NCBI GenBank assembly: GCA_946406355.1
Contig: CAMJKI010000015.1
Coordinates: 1-35,065, forward strand
Reading direction: 5' to 3'
DNA: 35,065 bases
Source of the DNA: an uncultured Bacteroidales bacterium
Lineage (GTDB): Bacteria; Bacteroidota; Bacteroidia; Bacteroidales; UBA932
Made by a program: the position numbers and the translations under genes. Under the pieces are notes generated by a model. That model did not search any database, had not been told where the DNA came from, and saw only the letters and a list, made by a program, of their open reading frames with translations. Positions 8,579 to 16,630 of this stretch are shown here, one piece after another (within the stretch, counting starts at the first letter, position 1; each line of letters begins with the position of its first letter).

Positions 8579-8600
8579 TGAACGGATATCGATTTCGTTT
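8565..8600 (+). terminator. 3' hairpin of tamL with the stop codon in the loop
   Basis: GATATCCGTTC (8565-8575) and GAACGGATATC (8580-8590) form a perfect 11-bp stem around the 4-nt loop TAGT, which contains the tamL stop codon TAG (8576-8578). A T-rich but broken tract (GATTTCGTTTT, 8591-8601) follows, so it may terminate tamL transcription. Confidence 0.6.
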
Positions 8601-8603
8601 TAC

Positions 8604-8712
8604 CCCCTGTAAGTCCCCCAGGGGACATGCGTCCTCCACTTCGTTCCGGACGGTGCCTCCGTCCTACGATGCCTTCGGCATCTCCGTTCCTGCGGCACGC
8701 GCCTGAAGGCGC
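8604..8712. repeat. Array of four GC-rich hairpins, candidate dispersed intergenic repeat
   Basis: Four short inverted repeats follow one another in the gap between tamL and rarA: CCCCTG/CAGGGG (8604-8624), GGACGG/CCGTCC (8648-8664), GATGCC/GGCATC (8668-8682) and GCGCC/GGCGC (8699-8712). Similar phrases recur between them (TTCGTTCC, CTCCGTTCC, CTTCGCTC). No plausible protein gene covers the block. It looks like a REP-like or MITE-remnant element or a structured RNA; copy number in the genome is unknown from this window. Confidence 0.55.
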
Positions 8713-8742
8713 CACGCTTCGCTCAAGGTGCTAACGGGGAGT

Positions 8743-10044
8743 TTAGTGCTTAGGATAATACTTGGGCCAACAAGCCTCAAGATAGGCACGGAGGACGTTT
8801 TCGTGCTTGTTGGGGGCGGGGTCGTAGAAGACCGTGCCTTTGAGGGCGTCCGGCAGGAATTCCATATCTACAAAGTGGCCCGGATAGTCGTGGGCATACT
8901 TGTAGCCGTCGCTGTAATTGAGCTCTTTCATCAGCTGCGTGGGAGCATTCCGGATGGGGAGGGGAACCGGCTGGTTGCCGGAGCGCTTCACCTCGGCCAG
9001 GGCGCTCTCCAAGGCCATATAGGAAGCGTTGCTCTTGGGGCTTGATGCCAGATACACAGTTGTTTCCGCCAGGGGGATCCGCCCTTCCGGCATGCCTATC
9101 TTGGATACCACCTCAAAACAGGCGTTGGCCAGCAGGAGGGCATTGGGATTGGCCAGCCCCACGTCTTCCGATGCGCTCAGGCACAGCCGGCGGGCTATGA
9201 ACAGCGGGTCCTCGCCGCCGTCTATCATCCGCGCCAGCCAGTAGATGGCGGCGTTGGGATCGGAGCCCCGGATGCTCTTGATAAAGGCGGAAATGATGTC
9301 GTAATGCATCTCTCCGTCTTTGTCGTAAATGGCCATGTTCTCCTGGATGGACTCCGTGACCACGGCGTTGTTTATTACGATGGGGGAGCGGCCGGCCTGG
9401 GCGTCCACCACTATCTCCAGCACGTTCAGGAGTTTGCGGGCGTCGCCCCCGCTGTAGCGCATCAGCGCCTCCGTTTCCTCCACATTGATCTCTTTTTCCC
9501 TGAGCAGCACATCCTCGGCCAGCGCACGGTCCAGGAGAACTTGTAAATCGGCCTTATCCAAGGATTTGAGCACAAAGACCTGGCAGCGGGAGAGCAGGGG
9601 AGTGATTACCTCGAAGGAAGGGTTTTCCGTGGTGGCGCCCACCAGCACGATGGTACCGTTCTCCACAGCCCCTAGGAGCGCATCCTGCTGCGCCTTGTTG
9701 AAGCGGTGGATTTCGTCGATAAAGAGGATGGGAGCGCCTTTCTGCTTGAAAAGGGAGCTGCCCCTGGCCTTTTCAAACACTTCCCGCACTTCCTTCACGC
9801 CCGCTGTAACGGCCGACAGCGTGTAGAAGTCCCTGTCCAGCGTCTGGGCGATGATATGGGCCAGGGTGGTCTTACCCACCCCCGGGGGGCCCCAGAGGAT
9901 GAAGGAACTGAGATTCCCGCTTTCAATCATCTTCCGGAGGATACAGCCTTCGCCCACCAGGTGCCGCTGGCCCACATACTGGTCCAGTGAAGAAGGACGC
10001 ATCCGCTCGGGAAGCGGAGGAAGCATGACGGAAGAAGCGCTCAT
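8743..10044 (-). CDS. rarA: Replication-associated recombination protein A (AAA+ ATPase)
   Basis: 433 residues, the usual length for RarA/MgsA. Opening residues RPSSLDQYVGQRHLVG are typical; the Walker A motif GPPGVGKTT is at 52-60, Walker B ILFIDE at 106-111 followed by IHRFNKAQQDALL, and sensor 1 VGATTENPSFEV comes next. The C-terminal half carries the clamp-loader-like lid and tetramer domain. RarA acts at stalled replication forks with SSB and RecQ-type helicases. The ATG follows the stop of the upstream YghO-like gene with no gap, so the two are co-transcribed. The 3' end faces the hairpin array, which is the only structured DNA available to stop this transcript. Confidence 0.95.
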   Translation of the reverse strand: MSASSVMLPPLPERMRPSSLDQYVGQRHLVGEGCILRKMIESGNLSSFILWGPPGVGKTTLAHIIAQTLDRDFYTLSAVTAGVKEVREVFEKARGSSLFKQKGAPILFIDEIHRFNKAQQDALLGAVENGTIVLVGATTENPSFEVITPLLSRCQVFVLKSLDKADLQVLLDRALAEDVLLREKEINVEETEALMRYSGGDARKLLNVLEIVVDAQAGRSPIVINNAVVTESIQENMAIYDKDGEMHYDIISAFIKSIRGSDPNAAIYWLARMIDGGEDPLFIARRLCLSASEDVGLANPNALLLANACFEVVSKIGMPEGRIPLAETTVYLASSPKSNASYMALESALAEVKRSGNQPVPLPIRNAPTQLMKELNYSDGYKYAHDYPGHFVDMEFLPDALKGTVFYDPAPNKHENVLRAYLEACWPKYYPKH

Positions 10045-11175
10045 CTAAATCTCCTTTGAAAAAACACGCCGGCGGCGTTTGAATTCCTTTTCGTACAGGT
10101 TCCAGACATTCTGGATGCTGCTGTTGGTCTCCATTTCGGCATTGGATTCGCCGTATTTGAATCCGCCTTCTATCAGGTTGGGAATAATCTCATTGAACAG
10201 GATGGCGTGCACGCCCCGGTTCCGGTACTCCGGATCCACGGCGATGAGCAGCAGCTCCAGCGCCTCCTCGTGCCGGAGGTACATGGACTTCACCAAGTGC
10301 CACCAGCCGAAGGGGAAAAGGTACCCCCGGCCTTTCTGGACAGCGCGGGCGATGGACGGCATGGTAACGGCCAGGGCCACCATCCTGCCGGCGGCATCCT
10401 CCACCAGCGTCACATACTTGAAATCCAGCAGGCCCAGGAAACTGTCTATATAGTGGTCCATCACTTCCTGGGGGAGTACGGTAAAGTCGAAGAGCTCGCA
10501 GTACGTCCGGTTCACCAGGTCGAACATCTTCTGGCCATATTTTTCCGAGTGGATCTGTTTCTTGGTAATCTTGCGGATATGCAGGTTGTAGCGCTCCTGC
10601 AGCAGGGCCGATGCCTTGGACACCTTGTCCGGCACCTTATCGGGCACAAAGATCCGATACTCCAGCCAGTCGTTCACTTTCCCGAACCCCAGGGCCTCGA
10701 AATGCTCCCCGTAATAAGGATAATTGAATCTGAGGGCATAGGAAGATATGTCATCGAAACCCTCTACCACACAGCCCTCATTGTCAAAGTCCGTAAAACC
10801 AAGGGGACCGGAAATGGTGGTCATCCCATGCTTTTTGCCGAAGGCGATCACCGCCTCTATCAGTGCCCGGGAGACTTCCTTGTCATCTATGAAATCTATC
10901 CAGCCAAAACGAACTTCTGCGTGCTTCCAGTCCCGGTTGGCTATCTCGTTGATAATAGCTGCCACGCGCCCCACCACCTGGCCGTCCTTATAGGCCAGAA
11001 ACCGCTCAAATTGACAGTATTTGATCATAGGGTTCTTGTCCGGAGTCAGGGTATCCATTTCGTCCATGTATAAACCGGGGACATAATAGGGACAGCCCTT
11101 GTAAAGACGCAAAGGGAACTTTACGAAAGAACGGAGTTCCGCCCGGGTTTGAACCGTTTTGATGGTTACAGGCAT
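10045..11175 (-). CDS. YghO-like protein with GNAT acyltransferase-like fold
   Basis: 376 residues, no signal peptide or membrane segment. The middle and C-terminal parts read like an acetyltransferase-fold protein: LLLIAVDPEYRNRGVHAILFNEIIP resembles the beta4/motif A acyl-CoA binding strand and loop of GNAT enzymes, followed by AEMETNSSIQNVWNLYEKEF, where NN.W..Y-type signatures occur in the YghO family. The N-terminal part has YVPGLYMDEMDTL and ISGPLGFTDFDNEG, which are also typical of this family. Substrate and role are unknown. It is expressed from a well-formed promoter at 11205-11235 and is followed directly by rarA. The fold assignment is moderately secure; the function is not. Confidence 0.75.
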   Translation of the reverse strand: MPVTIKTVQTRAELRSFVKFPLRLYKGCPYYVPGLYMDEMDTLTPDKNPMIKYCQFERFLAYKDGQVVGRVAAIINEIANRDWKHAEVRFGWIDFIDDKEVSRALIEAVIAFGKKHGMTTISGPLGFTDFDNEGCVVEGFDDISSYALRFNYPYYGEHFEALGFGKVNDWLEYRIFVPDKVPDKVSKASALLQERYNLHIRKITKKQIHSEKYGQKMFDLVNRTYCELFDFTVLPQEVMDHYIDSFLGLLDFKYVTLVEDAAGRMVALAVTMPSIARAVQKGRGYLFPFGWWHLVKSMYLRHEEALELLLIAVDPEYRNRGVHAILFNEIIPNLIEGGFKYGESNAEMETNSSIQNVWNLYEKEFKRRRRVFSKEI

Positions 11176-11204
11176 ACAGCAGGTTTATGGTTATTATACA
11201 AACA

Positions 11205-11235
11205 CAAAAATACAAAATATTCCGTTTATTACAAA
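11205..11235 (-). promoter_or_regulatory. Promoter of the yghO-like/rarA operon
   Basis: On the minus strand a -33 box TTTG (11232-11235) and a -7 box TATTTTTG (11205-11212) are separated by exactly 19 bp. The expected leader is about 25 nt. The -33 box lies in the T-tract of the terminator of the upstream operon. Confidence 0.75.
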
Positions 11236-11264
11236 AACGGCCCCCGGGAAATCCCGGAGGCCGT
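11232..11264 (-). terminator. Intrinsic terminator of the barrel/lipoprotein operon
   Basis: Minus-strand hairpin formed by 11237-11248 and 11253-11264 (ACGGCC...GGCCGT with inner CCGGG/CCCGG, loop ATTT) followed by T5 at 11233-11237. It ends the transcript of the two genes at 11284-13029. Confidence 0.85.
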
Positions 11265-11283
11265 AAAACAATAGGGAAGTGCT

Positions 11284-12216
11284 TTAATTATTCACCACCC
11301 TGGTCAGTTTCATTTCCAGGGAGCAGTCATAGCCCTCAACCTTGGTATTCATAGAAAGCGACATGGTATTGTCGGCAGGGTAATCGTACTCACCGTCCAC
11401 GCTTCCATGGAAGAAAGGATTGCCTTCGGGCAGGGTGAACCTGACAGTCTTGGCCGAAGTATTCAAGGAATAGCTACCTTTAACAGGTTTGGTATTAGAA
11501 CCGGTGAAGGAGATGGCAAAAGTGTTGTCACCGGTAAAGGTGATTTCCTTTACCTTATATCCCTTCAATTCGCCCAGGCGGCTGTTCAGTCCGCTGACAC
11601 CGTTACCGGCGGCCCATTTGCCGATTTCTTCCAGATCGCAACCGTTGGTAAAAGGAGCACTGATATTCACGCCCTTGCCCACAATATTGATGAGAACGGA
11701 TTTCACATTCCAGTTACGAACAGCATTCTTCTGGTCCGTATTTGCGGGAGGGGGAGTTTCCGTGACATTACCCTTACCATTATACTCCGGGTTTTCTTCG
11801 CCGGTAGGTTTCACGGACACATCTGCATTGGAACCGGTGCCGGAAACACTCACGGAGCCGAAGCCCTCACATTTGTAATTGCCACCGCTTTCTGTATAAG
11901 AACCGATAAGGGTTACTATATCACCCACACTGACCTTGGTATCCACAACCGTCATGGTGATAAGATAGCGGTTTGCCTCGGAAAATTCGATGGACTGAAT
12001 GGAGTATTCCACATGAGTACCGTCCGGTTCCGTATCGAAATATTTAGGCTTGTCCGCTTCGGATTTGAAGTCGATCTTAATGGCAGAGTCTGCAGACGGC
12101 GGATCCGGCATGACTACCTGTTTATTGTCTCCACCGTTATCCGGTTTATTGCAGGAGAACAAGAAGGGAACTGCTGCAATGCAGAGGACTGCAAGAAGAA
12201 GCAAATTCTTTTTCAT
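11284..12216 (-). CDS. Hypothetical lipoprotein
   Basis: 310 residues with a type II signal: MKKNLLLLAVLCIAAVPFLFSC, lipid on C22, followed by NKPDNGGDNK. The rest is rich in T, S, G, N and V and looks like an all-beta protein of one or two domains; a PPPANTDQ segment around residues 155-162 divides it. The part after C22 is mildly acidic, so export to the cell surface is possible but not clear. I do not recognise a family. It lies 30 bp downstream of the barrel-like gene and upstream of a strong terminator, so the two form one operon and may form one outer-membrane complex. Function unknown. Confidence 0.8.
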   Translation of the reverse strand: MKKNLLLLAVLCIAAVPFLFSCNKPDNGGDNKQVVMPDPPSADSAIKIDFKSEADKPKYFDTEPDGTHVEYSIQSIEFSEANRYLITMTVVDTKVSVGDIVTLIGSYTESGGNYKCEGFGSVSVSGTGSNADVSVKPTGEENPEYNGKGNVTETPPPANTDQKNAVRNWNVKSVLINIVGKGVNISAPFTNGCDLEEIGKWAAGNGVSGLNSRLGELKGYKVKEITFTGDNTFAISFTGSNTKPVKGSYSLNTSAKTVRFTLPEGNPFFHGSVDGEYDYPADNTMSLSMNTKVEGYDCSLEMKLTRVVNN

Positions 12217-12246
12217 AGTAAAATTATTAAAAATTAATTAGTTACA

Positions 12247-13029
12247 CTAGAAAAGCTTGAAGTAGAAGCCAAAACGGATATACGGGCATACCGGAATGGC
12301 GCCAAGCAGACTCAGCAAATCGGCAGCCTGCGCATTGAGCGACTTAACAGCATCGCCGTTAATGAGAACGTCTTCAACAGGCTTGGATTCATCGAAAATA
12401 TGCTTCGAATAGTTGTAGCCGTGGACACTGGGGCTGCCCCAGACCATGAGACCCATATCGAACACAAAGTTGAAGGTTTTTTCCTTATTGACGGCGCGGC
12501 CGAAACCGATGCCCAGGTAAGGATTTACAACCCAAGTCTTTACATCCATCATTAACTGGCCATCCTGATCCGTGGAAACGGTGAAACCGCCTTCCGGACC
12601 AATGCCCACGCCCCAATTCTGCTTGTCTAGAACCTTGGAAAGATCGGCCTTGGCAGAGAAAAGCTTTCCGTTGTTAATGAACAAGCCGGCCGAAATGTGG
12701 AAGCCGCCCTTGGTAGGATAGAAGTCTGCCATAAGGTGACCGTTGCCGGATTTCCAGGAGCTGAGGGAAAGCGGAACATTGTTGAGATTAACGGATTTGT
12801 CACCGGACTTGAAAGTGCCCAGATCCAGATTGAAGGAAGGCGCAATCGGGTCGATGGCATAACCGGCACGGAGTTGGAATTTGGAGCCCATGGGCATGGC
12901 AAGGTCCAAACCAATACCATCTACGCCCAGCGTGGCACCCAGGGCCATATGGTTAAACATATCCTGCGCCTGAGCACGGGGAGCAGCCAGAGCCAGCGCT
13001 GCAATTACAAGAACAAGAAATTTTTTCAT
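12247..13029 (-). CDS. Hypothetical outer-membrane beta-barrel-like protein
   Basis: 260 residues with a signal peptide MKKFLVLVIAALALAAPRAQA, probable cut before Q22. The mature part has repeated alternating hydrophobic strands (for example LRAGYAI, MADFYP, FHISAGLFI, VNPYLGIGFG, YIRFGFYFKLF), many glycines, and a final Phe, the usual C-terminal residue for barrel insertion. This fits a small 8-12-strand outer-membrane protein. No specific family is recognised. It is the first gene of a two-gene operon with the lipoprotein at 11284-12216, driven by the promoter at 13066-13096. An alternative is a periplasmic beta-rich protein, but the terminal aromatic strand favours a barrel. Confidence 0.78.
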   Translation of the reverse strand: MKKFLVLVIAALALAAPRAQAQDMFNHMALGATLGVDGIGLDLAMPMGSKFQLRAGYAIDPIAPSFNLDLGTFKSGDKSVNLNNVPLSLSSWKSGNGHLMADFYPTKGGFHISAGLFINNGKLFSAKADLSKVLDKQNWGVGIGPEGGFTVSTDQDGQLMMDVKTWVVNPYLGIGFGRAVNKEKTFNFVFDMGLMVWGSPSVHGYNYSKHIFDESKPVEDVLINGDAVKSLNAQAADLLSLLGAIPVCPYIRFGFYFKLF

Positions 13030-13065
13030 ATAGCGTTAGAATTAAGATTTGCGTTCTAAACTATG

Positions 13066-13096
13066 CAAATATAGTCATTTCTTTTATAAAAGCAAG
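13066..13096 (-). promoter_or_regulatory. Promoter of the barrel/lipoprotein operon
   Basis: Minus-strand -7 box TATATTTG (13066-13073) with CTTG at 13093-13096 as a 3-of-4 -33 box, spacer 19 bp. The leader before the ATG at 13029 is about 30 nt. Confidence 0.72.
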
Positions 13097-13214
13097 GTTA
13101 AATGCGTTGTTTTCCACATTTTACCAATTTGTTATACAATTGATATTATGTTAACTTGTGGGTGTAAAATCCTTCCCTTTTCAAGGAATATATCAAAATT
13201 TGCAAAAATATGCG

Positions 13215-13222
13215 TATATTTG
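13215..13222 (+). promoter_or_regulatory. -7 box upstream of the BASS transporter
   Basis: TATATTTG is an exact -7 match ending 23 bases before the ATG at 13246. The only nearby TTTG (13199-13202) is 12 bp away, too close for a normal -33 box, so the upstream element is weak or absent. Confidence 0.55.
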
Positions 13223-13245
13223 AAACTGATAAACTGTAAAACAGT

Positions 13246-14199
13246 ATGAATCCGGAAATAGCCGCCACCATAGACAGCATTGAAGTGAATCTGAATGCCG
13301 GTGGCATGAACACCATCAATATAATTCTGGCATTTGTGATGTACGGCGTTGCGCTGGGAATCAAGCCGGGAATTTTCATCGATGTTTTCAAGAAGCCCAA
13401 ATCCGTTATTCTGGGCGCAATATGCCAGCTTATCCTGCTGCCGGCGTTCACCTGCCTGCTGGCCATCCTGCTCACGGGCTGGATTTCGCCCATGATGGGC
13501 CTGGGTATGATTCTGGTGGCCGCCTGCCCGGGCGGAAACATCTCCAATTTCATGTCTTCGCTGGGAAAGGCCAACATAGAGCTATCTGTCTCACTTACAG
13601 CCATTTCCACCGCGCTTGCCGTGCTGATGACCCCGCTCAATTTCTGGCTTTGGGGTAACATTTATGTTCACACTGCAGGCGTGGCCAGCGAGGTGCCCAC
13701 CCTGGTTATTCCACTTTGGGAGGTTTTCAAGACCATCTTTATCCTCCTGGGTATTCCGCTGGTACTGGGCATCCTTACCAGCCGATTCCTCCCCAAGGTG
13801 GCCAATGCCCTCAAAAAGCCCCTCCAGTGGCTCTCTATCGTCATTTTTGTAGCCATGGTAATACTGGCTTTCAGCGGAAATATCCATGCATTCCTCCAGT
13901 GCATCAAGTATATCTTTGTGGTGGTGCTCATCCACAACCTGCTGGCCCTGTGCCTGGGCTTTACCACGGCCACCATCGCCAAGCTGCCGTTCCGCGACCG
14001 CCGCACGCTCACTATAGAAACCGGCATCCAGAACTCCGGCCTGGGACTGGCCCTCATGCTGGGAACCAGCATTTTCGCGGGCTTCCCGCCGCATGGAGGC
14101 ATGCTGGTTATTACGGCCTGGTGGGGCATCTGGCACATTATTTCCGGCCTCACCGTAGCCACCATTTTCAACCGTACCCGTCGCGATGCAACCGCCTAA
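13246..14199 (+). CDS. Bile acid:sodium symporter (BASS) family transporter
   Basis: 317 residues with about ten hydrophobic segments, the normal BASS topology. The two broken-helix motifs are present: CPGGNISNFMSS (94-105) and ETGIQNSGLGLAL (258-270), which carry the sodium-binding residues (including E258 and N263) in structurally studied members. BASS proteins move organic anions with Na+; bacterial members carry bile acids, pantoate, pyruvate or other substrates, and the name does not prove bile-acid transport here. First gene of a three-gene unit; the downstream acyltransferase gene starts inside its last 14 bp. Confidence 0.92.
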   Translation: MNPEIAATIDSIEVNLNAGGMNTINIILAFVMYGVALGIKPGIFIDVFKKPKSVILGAICQLILLPAFTCLLAILLTGWISPMMGLGMILVAACPGGNISNFMSSLGKANIELSVSLTAISTALAVLMTPLNFWLWGNIYVHTAGVASEVPTLVIPLWEVFKTIFILLGIPLVLGILTSRFLPKVANALKKPLQWLSIVIFVAMVILAFSGNIHAFLQCIKYIFVVVLIHNLLALCLGFTTATIAKLPFRDRRTLTIETGIQNSGLGLALMLGTSIFAGFPPHGGMLVITAWWGIWHIISGLTVATIFNRTRRDATA

Positions 14200-15214
14200 G
14201 GCCTGGGAAAGCCACTGGAGCTACCGGATTATGCGGCCCTACGTCAACTGGCTGGTCCGCACTTCCCTGCTCAGTCTCAAAAGCCGCGGTTCGCTGCCGG
14301 CGGACGGGGCCATCATCCTGTGTCCCAACCACACCAACACCCTCATGGATCCGCTGGTCCTGCTGCCCCTTATCCATAAAAGGATTGTTTTCGGAGCCCG
14401 GCAGGATGTTTTCAAACAGCCGGTGTTAAACTGGCTCATCCGCATGGCCGGCGTACTGCCCATCAGCCGTGTGCGGGACGGAATCCGGGAAGTTTCCAAC
14501 AACCTGGAAACCTTCCAGGATATGCAGGAATGCCTGGAGCGGGGCCTTCCCATCTGCCTTTTCGGTGAAGGAACGCACCGGCAGATGCATTCGCTGCAAC
14601 CCATCCGGAAAGGGCTGGCCCGCCTGGCGCTGGAAAGTGCCGCAACAAGGAAAACCTGGCTGGTCCCCATCGGCATAGAATACGGCGACTGGACGCATTT
14701 CACCACCACCTGCCAGGTATCGTTCGGCCCGGCCATCGACGTTAACGCAACGGTGGAAGCGAATCCGGAAATGCTGCCGGCCGATAGGAGCAAACTTCTG
14801 CAGGACAAGATCTTCGAAGGCATCAAGGGCCAGATTCTGTACCTACCCGACGATGAAACCTACCCCGCCGCCTGGCAAAAGATCAAGGACGAACGGAAGC
14901 ATACGCCCTACGGCATCAAACTGGCCTGCGCCCTGCTCACCTTCCCCCTGTTCCTGCTGGCAGTTCTGCTGTCCCTCCCCCTGCCCCAGCTGGCCGATTA
15001 TGTATGTAAGAAATTGAAAGACAAAGCATTTGGCAATTCCGTCCGCTTCCTGGTGCGAATGGTGGGTACGCCCGTTCTCACCATCTTCTGGGGTATAGTC
15101 TTCTTCTGCACCTTCCCCTGGTGGCTGGCCCTGCCGCTTACGCTGGCGGTGCTGATTGCCTTCCCGGCCTTCTATGCCTGGCTGGCCCTGCTGGACGGAA
15201 AAGACTGCGATTAA
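14186..15214 (+). CDS. PlsC-like glycerolipid acyltransferase
   Basis: 342 residues. Residues ~40-230 are an LPLAT domain: block I PNHTNTLMDPL with N48-H49 and D55, block II region GVLPISRVRDG, and block III CLFGEGTHRQMHSLQPIRKG equivalent to FPEGTRS. Block I is H-x5-D rather than the H-x4-D of standard PlsC, a form seen in other GPAT-like proteins. The C-terminal third has two or three hydrophobic segments (about 255-275 and 300-335), so it is anchored in the inner membrane. Likely role: acyl transfer to glycerol 3-phosphate, lyso-phosphatidate or another lipid acceptor. The start overlaps the BASS gene by 14 bp, and rlmD follows after 15 bp. Confidence 0.85.
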   Translation: MQPPKAWESHWSYRIMRPYVNWLVRTSLLSLKSRGSLPADGAIILCPNHTNTLMDPLVLLPLIHKRIVFGARQDVFKQPVLNWLIRMAGVLPISRVRDGIREVSNNLETFQDMQECLERGLPICLFGEGTHRQMHSLQPIRKGLARLALESAATRKTWLVPIGIEYGDWTHFTTTCQVSFGPAIDVNATVEANPEMLPADRSKLLQDKIFEGIKGQILYLPDDETYPAAWQKIKDERKHTPYGIKLACALLTFPLFLLAVLLSLPLPQLADYVCKKLKDKAFGNSVRFLVRMVGTPVLTIFWGIVFFCTFPWWLALPLTLAVLIAFPAFYAWLALLDGKDCD

Positions 15215-15229
15215 AAGTATATAGAATCG

Positions 15230-16630
15230 ATGTCAAGAAAGAGAATAGACCTGCTGCTGGAAAACGTTACCATAGAAGCGGTAGCCGCCGAAGGAAAAGC
15301 CCTCGCCCACGTGGACGGGATGGTGGTTTTCGTGGATTTTGCCGTTCCGGGCGATGTAGTGGACATCCAGGTATATAAAAAGAAAAAGAATTACATGGAG
15401 GGCTTTATCAAGCGCATTGTAAAGCCTTCCCAGAACCGTCTGGAGCCCTTCTGCGAGCATTTTGGGGTGTGCGGCGGCTGTCGCTGGCAGCCCCTCCCCT
15501 ATTCCATGCAGCTGGAGGCCAAGCGGCAGCAGGTAGAAGACCAGCTGGTGCGCATCGGCCATCTGGAAGTACCGGAAATCCGCCCTACCCTGCCCTCGGA
15601 AAAGACGCAGTTTTACCGGAACAAACTGGAATTCAGCGCCTCCAGCAAGCGTTGGCTGCTAAGCGGAGAGAATCCGGAAACCGTAACTGACTGGGAAGGC
15701 CTGGGCTTCCATGTAGGCAAGTTCTTCGACAAAGTGCTGGACATCAAGAACTGCTGGCTGCAGCCGGAACCTTCCAACTCCATTCGCCTTTTTATCAAGC
15801 GCTTCTGCCTGGAAAACGGCCTGGAATTCTACAACATCCGGGAAAACCGGGGCTTCTTCCGCAACATGTTCATCCGCACCACGGAGAAGGGCGACGTTAT
15901 GCTCATCCTGTGCTTTGCCCGGGCCGATAAAGCCCCGCGCGAGGCCCTGCTGAATGCCGTAAGCACCGCCTTCCCGCAGATTACCAGCCTCTATTACGTT
16001 GTAAACGAGAAACTTAACGATTCCATCGGCGATCAGTCCCCCATCCTTTACAAGGGCGAAGAAGCCATCTACGAGGAAATGGAGGGCCTGCGCTTCAAGA
16101 TCGGCCCCAAGAGTTTTTACCAGACCAATTCCCGCCAGGCTTACCGGCTGTACAGCGTTGCCAGGGAGTTTGCCGCTCTCACGGGAAACGAGGTGGTGTA
16201 CGACCTTTATACCGGCACCGGCACCATTGCCCAGTTCGTGAGCCGCAAGGCCGCCAAAGTATTTGGTATTGAGTATGTTCCGGAGGCCATTGAAGATGCC
16301 AGGGCCAATGCAAAAGCCAATGGCATTGCCAATTGCGAGTTCTTTGCCGGAGACATGAAGGACGTGCTGGACGATGCCTTTGTGACCGAACACGGCCGGC
16401 CCGACGTCATTATCCTGGACCCGCCCCGCGCCGGCATTCATCCGGACGTGGCCAAAGTAATCCTGAACGCCGAACCGGATCGGATGGTTTACGTGAGCTG
16501 CAACCCGGCCTCCCAGGCCCGCGACCTGGCCATCCTGTGCCAGAAATACGTGATTACGGCCGTGCAGCCCGTAGACATGTTCCCACACACCATGCATGTG
16601 GAGAATGTAGTTGCTTTAAGGAAAAAGTAA
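15230..16630 (+). CDS. rlmD: 23S rRNA (uracil-5-)-methyltransferase RlmD/RumA type
   Basis: 466 residues. An N-terminal TRAM domain (about 5-62) is followed by a 4Fe-4S motif with C75, C81, C84 and probably C175. The Rossmann domain has DLYTGTGT (325-332), DPPRAG (397-402), the nucleophilic cysteine C424 in VSCNPAS and the base E458 in HVEN. This is the full catalytic set for SAM-dependent C5 methylation of uridine through a Cys adduct. The target is most likely U1939 of 23S rRNA, although RlmC/RlmD and TrmA-like paralogues cannot be fully separated by eye. The stop codon abuts the stop of the convergent M6 protease gene with no gap. Confidence 0.9.
   Translation: MSRKRIDLLLENVTIEAVAAEGKALAHVDGMVVFVDFAVPGDVVDIQVYKKKKNYMEGFIKRIVKPSQNRLEPFCEHFGVCGGCRWQPLPYSMQLEAKRQQVEDQLVRIGHLEVPEIRPTLPSEKTQFYRNKLEFSASSKRWLLSGENPETVTDWEGLGFHVGKFFDKVLDIKNCWLQPEPSNSIRLFIKRFCLENGLEFYNIRENRGFFRNMFIRTTEKGDVMLILCFARADKAPREALLNAVSTAFPQITSLYYVVNEKLNDSIGDQSPILYKGEEAIYEEMEGLRFKIGPKSFYQTNSRQAYRLYSVAREFAALTGNEVVYDLYTGTGTIAQFVSRKAAKVFGIEYVPEAIEDARANAKANGIANCEFFAGDMKDVLDDAFVTEHGRPDVIILDPPRAGIHPDVAKVILNAEPDRMVYVSCNPASQARDLAILCQKYVITAVQPVDMFPHTMHVENVVALRKK

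Noticed and set aside
10207..11073. 288-residue plus-strand open frame
   Set aside because: Antisense to the YghO-like gene; His-rich shadow product.
13110..13118. DnaA-box-like TTTTCCACA between divergent genes
   Set aside because: A single match without a cluster, an unwinding element or replication genes nearby; not evidence for an origin.
15659..16597. 312-residue minus-strand open frame
   Set aside because: Antisense to rlmD, which has all catalytic motifs.
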